DNA of 22,582 bases from DATADF01 sp046263155 (GTDB lineage Bacteria; Actinomycetota; CADDZG01; WHSQ01), in contig JBHELF010000092.1 in the NCBI GenBank assembly GCA_046263155.1, positions 1 through 22,582 of the forward strand. The letters run 5' to 3'. Both the position numbers and the translations under genes were made by a program. The notes below the pieces were generated by a model. That model was not told where the DNA came from. It searched no databases and saw only the letters and a program-made list of their open reading frames with translations. Positions 8,053-14,207 of the stretch are shown here, piece after piece (the first letter of the stretch is position 1; the number at the start of each line of letters is the position of its first letter).

Positions 8053-9120
8053 CTATCTCTTCACAAACGGAGGCTTGACGATATCGCCCGCGATGCGGCG
8101 TCCACGCGCTTCTATCTCTACCCGGTCGCCGGGAGACGGCAGACGGGCCGCGTCGACCAGAGCGAGCCCTATTCCGGTCCCCAACGTGGGCGAGAAGTTC
8201 CCACTCGTCAGTTCTCCAATCCGCTGCTCACCGACGTAGACGGCGTAGCCTTGTCGAGGCACTCCTCTGTCATTGCACACGACGCCGACGAGCTTTCGCG
8301 CCGGGCCTTCGGCTTTGACGCGCGCCAGCACCTTCTTGCCCCTGAACTCCTTGTCCCACGCGATCGTCCACCCCAACGAGGCCTCGAGGGGATTGATGTC
8401 GAGCGTGAGCTCGTGTCCGTATAGCGCGTAGCCCATCTCGAGCCGAAGTGTGTCGCGCGCGCCTAGGCCCACCGGCCTGCCCCCAAGCTCGAGCATTCGT
8501 TCGAAGGCTGCGAGCGCCACTTCGGCCGGCGCGTAGAGCTCGTAGCCCCGCTCCCCCGTGTAGCCGGTGCGCGCGACGAGGCCGGTCCGGCCCAGGATGT
8601 CGAGCTCTTGCCATTGGTGCAGCGACATGTCGCGCGCGCCCGCGTCCGGGAAGGCACGCTCGAAGAGGTCGAAGGATTCCGGCCCCTGGATCGCGAGGAT
8701 CGCCCAGCGCTCCCACTCGTCGACCGGGTTCCCAGCCGATTCGGCAATCGCGGCCGCGACCGCATCAACGTTCGCCGCGTTGGGCACCACCAGCCATTCA
8801 TCCTCGGCCAGGCGGTAGACGAACACGTCGTCGATGCAGCCTGCGTCATCGGTCAGGACCAGTGAGTATGCGGCCCGGCCGACGTCGAGCCCGAGGCAGT
8901 CGGCGGTGAGCGCGTGCTGCAGGGCTTCGCCGTCGCCGGAGATGCGCAGCTTGCCCAGGTGAGAGACATCGAAAACTCCGACGCGCTCGCGCACGGCGCG
9001 ATGTTCCGCGACGACGCCTTCGTATTGCAGAGGCATATCCCAGCCCGCGAACTCCACAAGCCGCGCGCCGAGTCGCTCGTGCGCCGCCGCTAGGGGGCTG
9101 CGTCGAAGCGTCCCCGTCAT
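8053..9120 (-). CDS. gcvT: Glycine cleavage system aminomethyltransferase (T protein)
   Basis: This enzyme transfers the methylene group from aminomethyl-lipoyl GcvH to tetrahydrofolate, releasing ammonia and giving 5,10-methylene-THF. The 355-residue product has the family landmarks LVEFAGWDMPLQY, RERVGVFDVSHLGKLRISG, ARTGYTGERGYELY, GLGARDTLRLEMGYALYGHE, and a C-terminal barrel domain with GELTSGNFSPTLGTGIGLALV. The ATG at 9118-9120 overlaps the upstream stop as ATGA, which fixes the start; open reading frame further upstream is only read-through of the neighbouring gene in another frame. It stops with TAG at 8053-8055, 14 bases before gcvPA. Confidence 0.96.
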   Translation of the reverse strand: MTGTLRRSPLAAAHERLGARLVEFAGWDMPLQYEGVVAEHRAVRERVGVFDVSHLGKLRISGDGEALQHALTADCLGLDVGRAAYSLVLTDDAGCIDDVFVYRLAEDEWLVVPNAANVDAVAAAIAESAGNPVDEWERWAILAIQGPESFDLFERAFPDAGARDMSLHQWQELDILGRTGLVARTGYTGERGYELYAPAEVALAAFERMLELGGRPVGLGARDTLRLEMGYALYGHELTLDINPLEASLGWTIAWDKEFRGKKVLARVKAEGPARKLVGVVCNDRGVPRQGYAVYVGEQRIGELTSGNFSPTLGTGIGLALVDAARLPSPGDRVEIEARGRRIAGDIVKPPFVKR

Positions 9121-9548
9121 CCGGCGCTTAAGGAGCCGAACAGAGTCCGGGCATCCACGGGCGGCGATCCCTCCTCGTCTACGAGCGGTCCCTGGCTCGG
9201 CTCCTCGAGCCCATATTTGACGAGCAGGTTCAAGTAATCGCGTTGGTATAGGACCTTGCAGCGCACGTCCGGATAGAGAGCCATCAACCGGCGTACCTTG
9301 CGGTTCTTCTTGGTCACGAGTTTCTGGTTGAGCGTCGTGATCTCGATGTAGACGTCGAAATCCGGTAGATAGAAGTCGGGGGAGAACCTCTGCGTCGCGG
9401 CGCCCGACGCGTCCCATTCGATGTCGAACGTCGTGGGCTCGTACTCCCAGGCGATCTGGTAGAAGTCGAGCAACTTGGCGAACTGCCGCTCGCTGTTGTG
9501 AGCGAATTCGACTCGCTCGTGGGGAAGTGAGGGACGGTCGGTTTGCAG
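9117..9548 (-). CDS. Small PD-(D/E)XK nuclease-like protein of unknown role in the gcv operon
   Basis: I cannot name this protein. It is 143 residues if translation starts at CTG 9546-9548, which has GAGGG seven bases upstream. The nearest TTG (9471-9473) would give 118 residues but would cut off ERVEFAHNSERQFAKLLD, which looks like genuine protein. The core FSPDFYLPDFDVYIEITT resembles a PD-(D/E)XK fold: Asp58 after Pro57, ten residues, then Glu69-Ile-Thr71, with Thr where the usual catalytic Lys would be. A Glu at 20 and WEYEP (34-38) would be the expected upstream elements, and NQKLVTKKNRKVRR is strongly basic. No signal peptide or membrane segment is seen. It sits between the MerR gene (18 bases away, same frame after a TAG) and gcvT (ATGA overlap), so it is made with the glycine cleavage proteins. 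It could be a nucleic-acid-binding protein that has lost cleavage. Confidence 0.72.
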   Translation of the reverse strand: MQTDRPSLPHERVEFAHNSERQFAKLLDFYQIAWEYEPTTFDIEWDASGAATQRFSPDFYLPDFDVYIEITTLNQKLVTKKNRKVRRLMALYPDVRCKVLYQRDYLNLLVKYGLEEPSQGPLVDEEGSPPVDARTLFGSLSAG

Positions 9549-9566
9549 TCCGTTGCCCTCTATCTG

Positions 9567-10064
9567 CTAGCCCTCCTTGACGCTTGCCCGTCGCGAGGAG
9601 CGTTTGGTCGCACCCGCCGGCTCAGCGTAGTCCCCCTCGGAGGTCGTAGGACGGAGTTCACGCAAGGTTCCTTGCAACTGGTCGCGAATCTTGTCCACCG
9701 CGACCACGGCGCCCAGAACGCCCTGGCCCGACCGCAGCAGGTCCACGACCTCTTGATCCGTGGTGAACGAATAGACGCCGGCGCCGTCCGTGACGATCGT
9801 CAGCGTGCTCCAGTCGTCCGAGAGGTGGTTGCGTACGTACTCGATGGCCTGGCGAATCTTCTGCAAGCTCGCCCCGGCGTCGGTCAGGCTCTTTATGACC
9901 TTGAGCTGAAGAAGATCGTTGAAGGAATACAGGCGCTGGGTGCCCGAGCCGCGGGCGTCCTGAACCGTGGGGCTCACGAGGCCGGTGCGGGTCCAGTAAT
10001 CGAGCTGGCGATAGGTGATCCCGACGATCTTGCACGTCTGGGGGCCCCGGTAGCCCTCCTCCAT
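9567..10064 (-). CDS. MerR-family transcriptional regulator (Rv1830-like)
   Basis: A 165-residue regulator with an N-terminal winged helix-turn-helix. The recognition region reads KIVGITYRQLDYWTRTGLVSPTVQDARGSGTQRLYSFNDLLQLKVIKSLTDAGASLQKIRQAIEYV, followed by a domain ending near RDQLQGTLREL and a basic tail. It matches the actinobacterial MerR gene paired with DUF151 and another MerR gene (Rv1830 in M. tuberculosis). No cysteine cluster for metal sensing is visible. The ATG at 10064 is preceded by GGGAGGG four bases away. It is the first gene of the gcvT-gcvPA-gcvPB operon and has a clear promoter, with a perfect dyad at the predicted transcript start that could serve autoregulation. Control of the gcv genes by it is inference from position. 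Confidence 0.92.
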   Translation of the reverse strand: MEEGYRGPQTCKIVGITYRQLDYWTRTGLVSPTVQDARGSGTQRLYSFNDLLQLKVIKSLTDAGASLQKIRQAIEYVRNHLSDDWSTLTIVTDGAGVYSFTTDQEVVDLLRSGQGVLGAVVAVDKIRDQLQGTLRELRPTTSEGDYAEPAGATKRSSRRASVKEG

Positions 10065-10085
10065 CGTCCCTCCCTAAGTCACATG

Positions 10086-10099
10086 CCCGTAGTTACGGG
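10086..10099. promoter_or_regulatory. Perfect dyad CCCGTA-GT-TACGGG at the start of the MerR-gcv transcript
   Basis: Two 6-base arms are separated by 2 bases. The dyad begins right at the predicted +1 of the MerR operon promoter, a position where a bound protein would block initiation. A dyad with the same 6-2-6 geometry and GT centre but other arms overlaps the garA-like promoter. An operator role is inference. Confidence 0.4.
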
Positions 10100-10106
10100 G
10101 GTGAAA

Positions 10107-10134
10107 ATCGTACAGCGGCCGCTCGGCGTGTCAA
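10107..10134 (-). promoter_or_regulatory. Sigma-70-type promoter of the MerR-gcv operon
   Basis: Read on the minus strand, TTGACA (10129-10134) and TACGAT (10107-10112) are separated by 16 bases. The predicted transcript start near 10100 leaves a leader of about 35 bases before the ATG at 10064, with GGGAGGG as ribosome binding site. It lies in the 152-base gap shared with the divergent exported protein gene. Confidence 0.65.
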
Positions 10135-10216
10135 CGACCCCGGGAGAAGGAGGACTTTGGCGGCCCGGAGTCAACCCCCTTCGTGTAACCGCAACCACCA
10201 CGAAAGAGGTCAGCAG

Positions 10217-10900
10217 ATGAAGCCACTGATTGCAGCATTCGTCGGAGCGGCGATCTTCATGGGGCTGAGCCCTGCCGCCGCCGGACCCCCGGTGACGCTG
10301 TTCGAGGACCCCGCCGGCGACGCCGGGCTCGCCTTTCAGGACGTCGCCTTTCCGCCCGCGAGCTCGGAGGGGTTCGATCTCACCGGCGGGTCCATCGCGC
10401 GCGTCAAGAAGGACCTCGTCTTCACCGTCACCCACGACCAGATGCCGTCCGACGGCCAGCCCGGAGAGCTCTTCCGCATGCTGTATCACTTCCGGGTCGA
10501 CACCGTCGAGTGGCGCTTCACGATCAAGACGTTCGACATCGGGAAGCCCGACGTCATCGCTCGCAGCGGAACCGATCGCATCGGGCAGACCTACGAGAAC
10601 ATGGTGCGGCTCGAGCAATGCGTCGACGATACGACCCTCCCGATCACATTGGTCAACTGCAACCCGGTGGAGTACTACGAGGGGACCTGGGATGCCGAGA
10701 CCAAAGCCATCACATGGACTATCCCCATGCTCGATCTCGAGGCGGTGACCGGCTCGATCATCGACGCGAGTGCGACCCAGACGACCGATCCTCCCTGCCA
10801 GGTCTGCTGGGTGGCCCACTATGCGGAGCGGTCCCTGATCCCCACGACGATGATCGACGGAGCGATCTTCACCGCCGCCTACACGGTGCCTAAGAAGTAA
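10217..10900 (+). CDS. Exported protein of unknown function
   Basis: I do not recognise a named family. The 227-residue product begins MKPLIAAFVGAAIFMGLSPAAAG, a clear signal peptide with cleavage expected near AAAG-PP. AAGAGGT lies about six bases before the ATG. The mature part looks all-beta: FEDPAGDAG, a DLTGGSIARVKKDLVFTVTHDQMPS segment, FRMLYHFRVDTVEWRFTIKTFDIGKPDV, and a C-terminal WVAHYAERSLIPTTMIDGAIFTAAYTVPK. Cysteines occur in VRLEQC..LVNCN and PPCQVCW, so one or two disulfides are plausible. No catalytic motif or membrane anchor is visible. It is the only plus-strand gene between 5175 and the right edge and splits the MerR gene from the DUF151 gene, which are close neighbours in mycobacteria. 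The 51 bases after its stop, before the convergent DUF151 gene, show no clear terminator. Confidence 0.85.
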   Translation: MKPLIAAFVGAAIFMGLSPAAAGPPVTLFEDPAGDAGLAFQDVAFPPASSEGFDLTGGSIARVKKDLVFTVTHDQMPSDGQPGELFRMLYHFRVDTVEWRFTIKTFDIGKPDVIARSGTDRIGQTYENMVRLEQCVDDTTLPITLVNCNPVEYYEGTWDAETKAITWTIPMLDLEAVTGSIIDASATQTTDPPCQVCWVAHYAERSLIPTTMIDGAIFTAAYTVPKK

Positions 10901-10951
10901 AGCTGTTACTTAGTCGACGTAGAGCCGCGAAGTGAGGGGGTATAGCGCCGC

Positions 10952-11431
10952 TTAACCGCCTGCGGCGAAGTCCTCCGGGCGGACCTGGTCGAGGAACTCC
11001 CTGAACTTCTCGACCTCGGTCTCTTCGTCGTCCTTCAGTTCGATTCCCGCTTGATCCAGCACCTCCTCGGCGGCAAAGATGGGGGCGTTGATCCTCACCG
11101 CCAGTGCGATCGCATCGCTCGGCCGCGAAGAGACCTGTGCGGTCTGCCCGTTGAGGCTCATGTGGATGAGTGCGTAGAACGTCTGGTCGACCAACTCGGA
11201 GATAACGATGCGGTCGACGTTCACATTGATCTCGCTGAGAATGTCGCGCAACAAGTCGTGCGTCATCGGTCGAGGGGTCTCGATGCCCTGCAACGCGAAC
11301 GCGATCGCCGTTGCTTCGACCGCGCCGATCCAGATCGGGAGATACCGCTCCCCCGTCGATTCCTTCAGCAGCACAATCGGCTGGTTGGACGGCAGCTCCA
11401 CTCGCACGCCGACGAGCGACAGCTCAACCAT
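10952..11431 (-). CDS. DUF151 'bifunctional nuclease' family protein (Rv1829-like)
   Basis: A 159-residue cytoplasmic protein of the DUF151/BFN family. The family pattern is visible: MVELSLVGVRVELPSNQPIVLLKESTGERYLPIWIGAVEATAIAFALQG at the N-terminus, THDLLRDILSEINVNVDRIVISELVDQTFYALIH in the middle, and SSRPSDAIALAVRINAPIFAAEEVLDQAGI, ending in an acidic tail. Plant relatives have been reported to have DNase and RNase activity; the bacterial role is unsettled. ATG 11431 is the natural start. It follows hpt after 10 bases and is the last gene of the leftward pgsA-to-DUF151 series. Its placement with FtsR- and GarA-type genes is typical of Actinomycetota. Confidence 0.93.
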   Translation of the reverse strand: MVELSLVGVRVELPSNQPIVLLKESTGERYLPIWIGAVEATAIAFALQGIETPRPMTHDLLRDILSEINVNVDRIVISELVDQTFYALIHMSLNGQTAQVSSRPSDAIALAVRINAPIFAAEEVLDQAGIELKDDEETEVEKFREFLDQVRPEDFAAGG

Positions 11432-11441
11432 GCCGCCGAGG

Positions 11442-12047
11442 CTAACACTCGGAAATTGCTACTTCGAAGAAGTGCGAGACCAGCAGATCCGGCCGGCGGG
11501 CCAGCGCGGCCACGTCGGAGACCGCGTATAAGTCGGGCACATTTCGATAGAGCCCCTGAAAATCCAGGCCGTAGCCGACCACGAACAAATCCTCGATCTC
11601 GAACCCGCGGAACTCGATGTCGACCGGCACGATGCGACGCGCCGCCTTGTCCAGCAAGGTCACCGTCCTGAGAGACCGGGGTTCGCGCTGGAGCAGCGAC
11701 TTCCTGAGAAAGTTCAAAGTGAATCCCGTATCGACAATGTCCTCCACCAGCAGCACGTCGCGTCCCGCGATGTCCTCATCGAGATCTTTGATCACCCGCA
11801 CGACACCTGGCCGGGCTTCTCCATACGAGGAGATCGACATGAAGTCAACGGTCAGGTCGAGAGGCATCGCGCGGATCAGATCGGCAAGAAAGAAAGACGA
11901 TCCCTTCAGGACGGCTACCAAAACCGGAGGCGAGAGGGACGCGTCGTACACGTCGGCGATGTCCCCGGCGAGAACGGCGATGCGCTCCCGAAGCTCGCGC
12001 TGAGACGACAGGAGGCGCAGCCCCGCCGGGTCCGGCGTCGCCGTCAC
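11442..12047 (-). CDS. hpt: Hypoxanthine-guanine phosphoribosyltransferase
   Basis: A purine salvage enzyme converting hypoxanthine or guanine plus PRPP to IMP or GMP. It is 201 residues; the family is usually about 180-200. The PRPP loop is VLLVEDIVDTGFTL, the diphosphate-binding loop is AVLKGSSFFLADLIR, the flexible loop is VDFMSISSYG, and a purine-contact segment is seen around LLDKAARR..VDIEFRGFEIEDLFVVGYGLD. GTG at 12047 overlaps the dacC-like stop as GTGA, fixing the start. In many actinobacteria hpt sits with tilS and ftsH; its place here behind a carboxypeptidase gene differs from that. Confidence 0.95.
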   Translation of the reverse strand: MTATPDPAGLRLLSSQRELRERIAVLAGDIADVYDASLSPPVLVAVLKGSSFFLADLIRAMPLDLTVDFMSISSYGEARPGVVRVIKDLDEDIAGRDVLLVEDIVDTGFTLNFLRKSLLQREPRSLRTVTLLDKAARRIVPVDIEFRGFEIEDLFVVGYGLDFQGLYRNVPDLYAVSDVAALARRPDLLVSHFFEVAISEC

Positions 12048-12973
12048 TCGACGCCGAAGGGGGCCGCTAGCAGCCGGAGCAGCGCGTTCAGCAGTTGCTC
12101 CCAGAGGTTGGCAAATGGAGAGACGTCGGATTGAGGGTGCCGCCGCAGATGAGCAAACCCGTAATCGAGCAGCGCGCGTGCGTCGAGGGTCGCTTCGTCC
12201 GATCGCATTGCTACGGCGATTACTAGATGGCCTTCTCTGCGCGCGGCCGCGACAAGGACCTCCCCTGCTCCAGATGTTTGGCCCGTTTTGATGCCGACGG
12301 CGCCACGGTAGCTCCCCAACAGTTCATTGCGGTTCTCCAAAGTCTCACGCCCGTCCCCCGTGCCGATGGTCACGCGTTGCCTGGCAACCATCCGGGCGAG
12401 CACCGGCTCGCCAAGAAGGCGATCTCCGATCAAGGCCAGGTCGCGCGCGGAGGAATAGTGGTTTGGAGTGTCGAGTCCGTGCGGCGTGACGAAATGTGTC
12501 GAACGCGCTCCCAGGTAGCGCGCGTAAGCGTTCATCTGAGCGACAAACCGATGCTCCGCTCCGGAGACGTGCTCCGCGAGGGCCACCGCGGCATCGTTGG
12601 ACGAGCTCAGGAGCAGGGCGAGCAGCAGCTCGCGCACCGTGTACACGTCTCCGGCCGACAATTCGAGGCCTCCGCCGGAAGTGGCCGCCGCCGAGGTGGA
12701 GACGACGATGCGCTCCTCGACTCCGACTCGGGTAATCGTCAGCAGCGCCGTGACCATCTTTGTCGTGCTGGCATTGGGCAGGCGCGCGGCCGGGTTCCGA
12801 CTCCAGACCGCGTCACCGTCCGCCACGACGATGCAGGCGTCGCACGACACCTCCGGTCCCGCCCGCCCCGCGGCGCGTAGGGGGCCCGCCGCAGCCAAAA
12901 TGAGAGCGAGTGCGAGAACGATCGGGACGGTGGACTTGACCCTCCCGCCCGGGGCGCCGATGCCGTGTATCAG
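12044..12973 (-). CDS. D-alanyl-D-alanine carboxypeptidase (peptidase S11)
   Basis: A low-molecular-mass penicillin-binding protein that trims the terminal D-Ala from peptidoglycan stem peptides outside the membrane. The three active-site motifs are present: STTK (in LPNASTTKMVTA), SSN (in LLLSSSNDAAVALAEH) and KTG (in GIKTGQTSGAGEVLVAAA). The C-terminal FANLWEQLLNALLRLLAAPFG could be an amphipathic anchor like that of PBP5; the usual extra beta domain is absent. The nearest TTG (12898) falls inside the signal-peptide core. The same frame reads GGRVKSTVPIVLALALILAAAGP upstream, so translation probably starts at or near CTG 12971-12973, which overlaps the FtsR-type stop as CTGA. The start is therefore uncertain and the family certain. 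It is coupled to hpt by GTGA and follows a cell-division regulator gene. Confidence 0.9.
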   Translation of the reverse strand: MIHGIGAPGGRVKSTVPIVLALALILAAAGPLRAAGRAGPEVSCDACIVVADGDAVWSRNPAARLPNASTTKMVTALLTITRVGVEERIVVSTSAAATSGGGLELSAGDVYTVRELLLALLLSSSNDAAVALAEHVSGAEHRFVAQMNAYARYLGARSTHFVTPHGLDTPNHYSSARDLALIGDRLLGEPVLARMVARQRVTIGTGDGRETLENRNELLGSYRGAVGIKTGQTSGAGEVLVAAARREGHLVIAVAMRSDEATLDARALLDYGFAHLRRHPQSDVSPFANLWEQLLNALLRLLAAPFGVE

Positions 12974-13683
12974 CGCAGCGGTCTTGTGCTGGAGCGCATC
13001 ACGGCCTCGCGCAGCTGGTTGGAGACCGCCAGAAGCTCACGCACCGAGCTGCGTAGCGTGACGTCGTCGGCACGTCTGACGAGAGGCGCCAGCACCTGCT
13101 CGATGAAAGCGACCTCCCGATCCGCCATCTGTCGGTACATGCGTAGATGACGGGGCTCGATGCCGTAGCCGAACAGCCGGGCGGCTGCCCGCGCTATCAG
13201 CAAGTCGACCTCGTCGTAAACCGCCGACTCTCCCGCGCCGATCAAGCCGTACTCCTCCAATCCGGCGAGCTGGGCCTCGGTCAGCCCCGCGGTCTGGCGC
13301 AGCTCGTGGCGATCCAGTTGGATCGCCGTCAGGGCTTCCGAGGCCTCCCGCCCGCCTCTCGCCGGCGGTCGCTGGGTGGCGAGGGGGGCAGGATCTACGC
13401 TCGGTGCCGGATAGACGCCCCCGTTCGAGTCCACCGCGTCGAGGCGGTCCCTTATCACCTTCAGCGGAAGAAACTGGTCTCGCTGCAGAGCGAGGATGTA
13501 GCGAAGCCGATCCACGTCCGCGGCGTAGAACTTGCGATACCCGGCGGCGGTTCGCTCGGGCGCGATCAGCCCCTCGGACTCGAGGAATCTGATCTTCGAG
13601 ATGCTGATGTCGGGAAAGTCCTCTCTTACCGTGTCGAGAACCTCGCCGATGCTCAGATAGTCGCGCGCGCGCGAAAGCGGCAC
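12970..13683 (-). CDS. ftsR: MerR-family regulator, FtsR/Rv1828 type
   Basis: A 237-residue regulator. An N-terminal MerR winged helix reads LSIGEVLDTVREDFPDISISKIRFLESEGLIAPERTAAGYRKFYAADVDRLRYILALQRDQFLPLKVIRDRLD. A poorly conserved Pro-rich linker follows, then a helical C-terminal domain (QTAGLTEAQLAGLEEYGLI to the end). The closest relative by sequence and position is FtsR, which in Corynebacterium activates ftsZ; the gene follows garA in M. tuberculosis as well. GTG 13681-13683 is the start; the preceding TTGAGAG is a weak ribosome site, so translation may depend on the garA-type gene, which stops only 3 bases upstream. The symbol rests on orthology by context and motif and has not been tested. 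Confidence 0.9.
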   Translation of the reverse strand: MPLSRARDYLSIGEVLDTVREDFPDISISKIRFLESEGLIAPERTAAGYRKFYAADVDRLRYILALQRDQFLPLKVIRDRLDAVDSNGGVYPAPSVDPAPLATQRPPARGGREASEALTAIQLDRHELRQTAGLTEAQLAGLEEYGLIGAGESAVYDEVDLLIARAAARLFGYGIEPRHLRMYRQMADREVAFIEQVLAPLVRRADDVTLRSSVRELLAVSNQLREAVMRSSTRPLR

Positions 13684-13686
13684 CTC

Positions 13687-14151
13687 TCAAGCCCCAGTGA
13701 GAAAAACAAGTTTGAACTTTCCGATCTGTATCTCGTCCCCCGAGCGCAGGTCGGACCGCTCCACGCGCTCGCGGTTCACGTACGTGCCGTTCAGGCTTCC
13801 GAGATCTTGCAGCGTGAAACCGGAATTGGCCCTGCGGATCTCGACATGTCGCCGAGACACGGTGATGTCGTCGAGAAAGATGTCGGAATCGGGGTGCCGC
13901 CCCAACTGCGTCGAATCGGCATCGAGGAAGAACTTGCTTCCCGCGTTCGGCCCCCGTTTGACGACGAGGACTCCGCGGCCCCCCTCGAGCTCGTCGGGCT
14001 GGATATGGATTTCCTCTTCGAGCTCCGCCTCGAGCTCACCGGCTTGGAACGTGACGGTCGTCTCACCGCCGCCGTCGGTCAACGCCGCGCCGCACGAGGA
14101 GCAGAAGTTCGAGCCCTCGGGGTTTCGGTGTCCGCAGTTGCGACAGTACAT
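13687..14151 (-). CDS. garA: GarA-like FHA-domain protein with N-terminal zinc ribbon
   Basis: A 154-residue phosphothreonine-binding regulator. Residues 1-21 form a short zinc ribbon (C3, C6, C17, C20). Residues 30-35, ETTVTF, correspond to the ETTSVF site of mycobacterial GarA, where PknB/PknG phosphorylate one of two threonines. An acidic linker leads to the FHA domain (about 60-152): GR 84-85, HPDSDIFLDDITVSRRH with S99, R100 and H102, and GSLNGTYVN with N121, then GDEIQIGKFKLVFLTG. GarA binds 2-oxoglutarate decarboxylase and glutamate dehydrogenase when unphosphorylated and folds on itself when phosphorylated; the shared motif suggests the same switch here. The zinc ribbon is not part of mycobacterial GarA as I know it. 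ATG 14151 has no ribosome site, and a promoter lies only about ten bases upstream, so the mRNA is probably leaderless. Confidence 0.92.
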   Translation of the reverse strand: MYCRNCGHRNPEGSNFCSSCGAALTDGGGETTVTFQAGELEAELEEEIHIQPDELEGGRGVLVVKRGPNAGSKFFLDADSTQLGRHPDSDIFLDDITVSRRHVEIRRANSGFTLQDLGSLNGTYVNRERVERSDLRSGDEIQIGKFKLVFLTGA

Positions 14152-14161
14152 GACGGCTGAC

Positions 14162-14189
14162 CCTATAGCGCAGCTTTAGGGTTGGTCAA
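14162..14189 (-). promoter_or_regulatory. Promoter for a leaderless garA-like mRNA
   Basis: On the minus strand TTGACC (14184-14189) and TATAGG (14162-14167) are 16 bases apart. The expected transcript start lies at about 14151-14156, that is at or within five bases of the garA ATG. No Shine-Dalgarno sequence precedes that ATG. Leaderless messages are common in Actinomycetota. This would give garA, ftsR and downstream genes a start separate from gcvH. Confidence 0.6.
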
Positions 14190-14192
14190 CCC
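14179..14192. promoter_or_regulatory. Perfect dyad GGGTTG-GT-CAACCC over the garA -35 element
   Basis: Two 6-base arms with a 2-base centre cover the whole -35 hexamer of the garA-like promoter. A protein bound there would compete with sigma factor. The MerR-type regulator encoded just downstream (12970-13683) is a natural candidate, but there is no direct evidence. Confidence 0.4.
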
Positions 14193-14207
14193 GAAGTTAG
14201 AGGTCGG

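Noticed and set aside
10180..10204. Inverted repeat TTCGTG / CACGAA before the exported orphan's ribosome site
   Set aside because: Six-base arms with a 13-base loop are weak, and no promoter could be placed confidently to show that it is transcribed.
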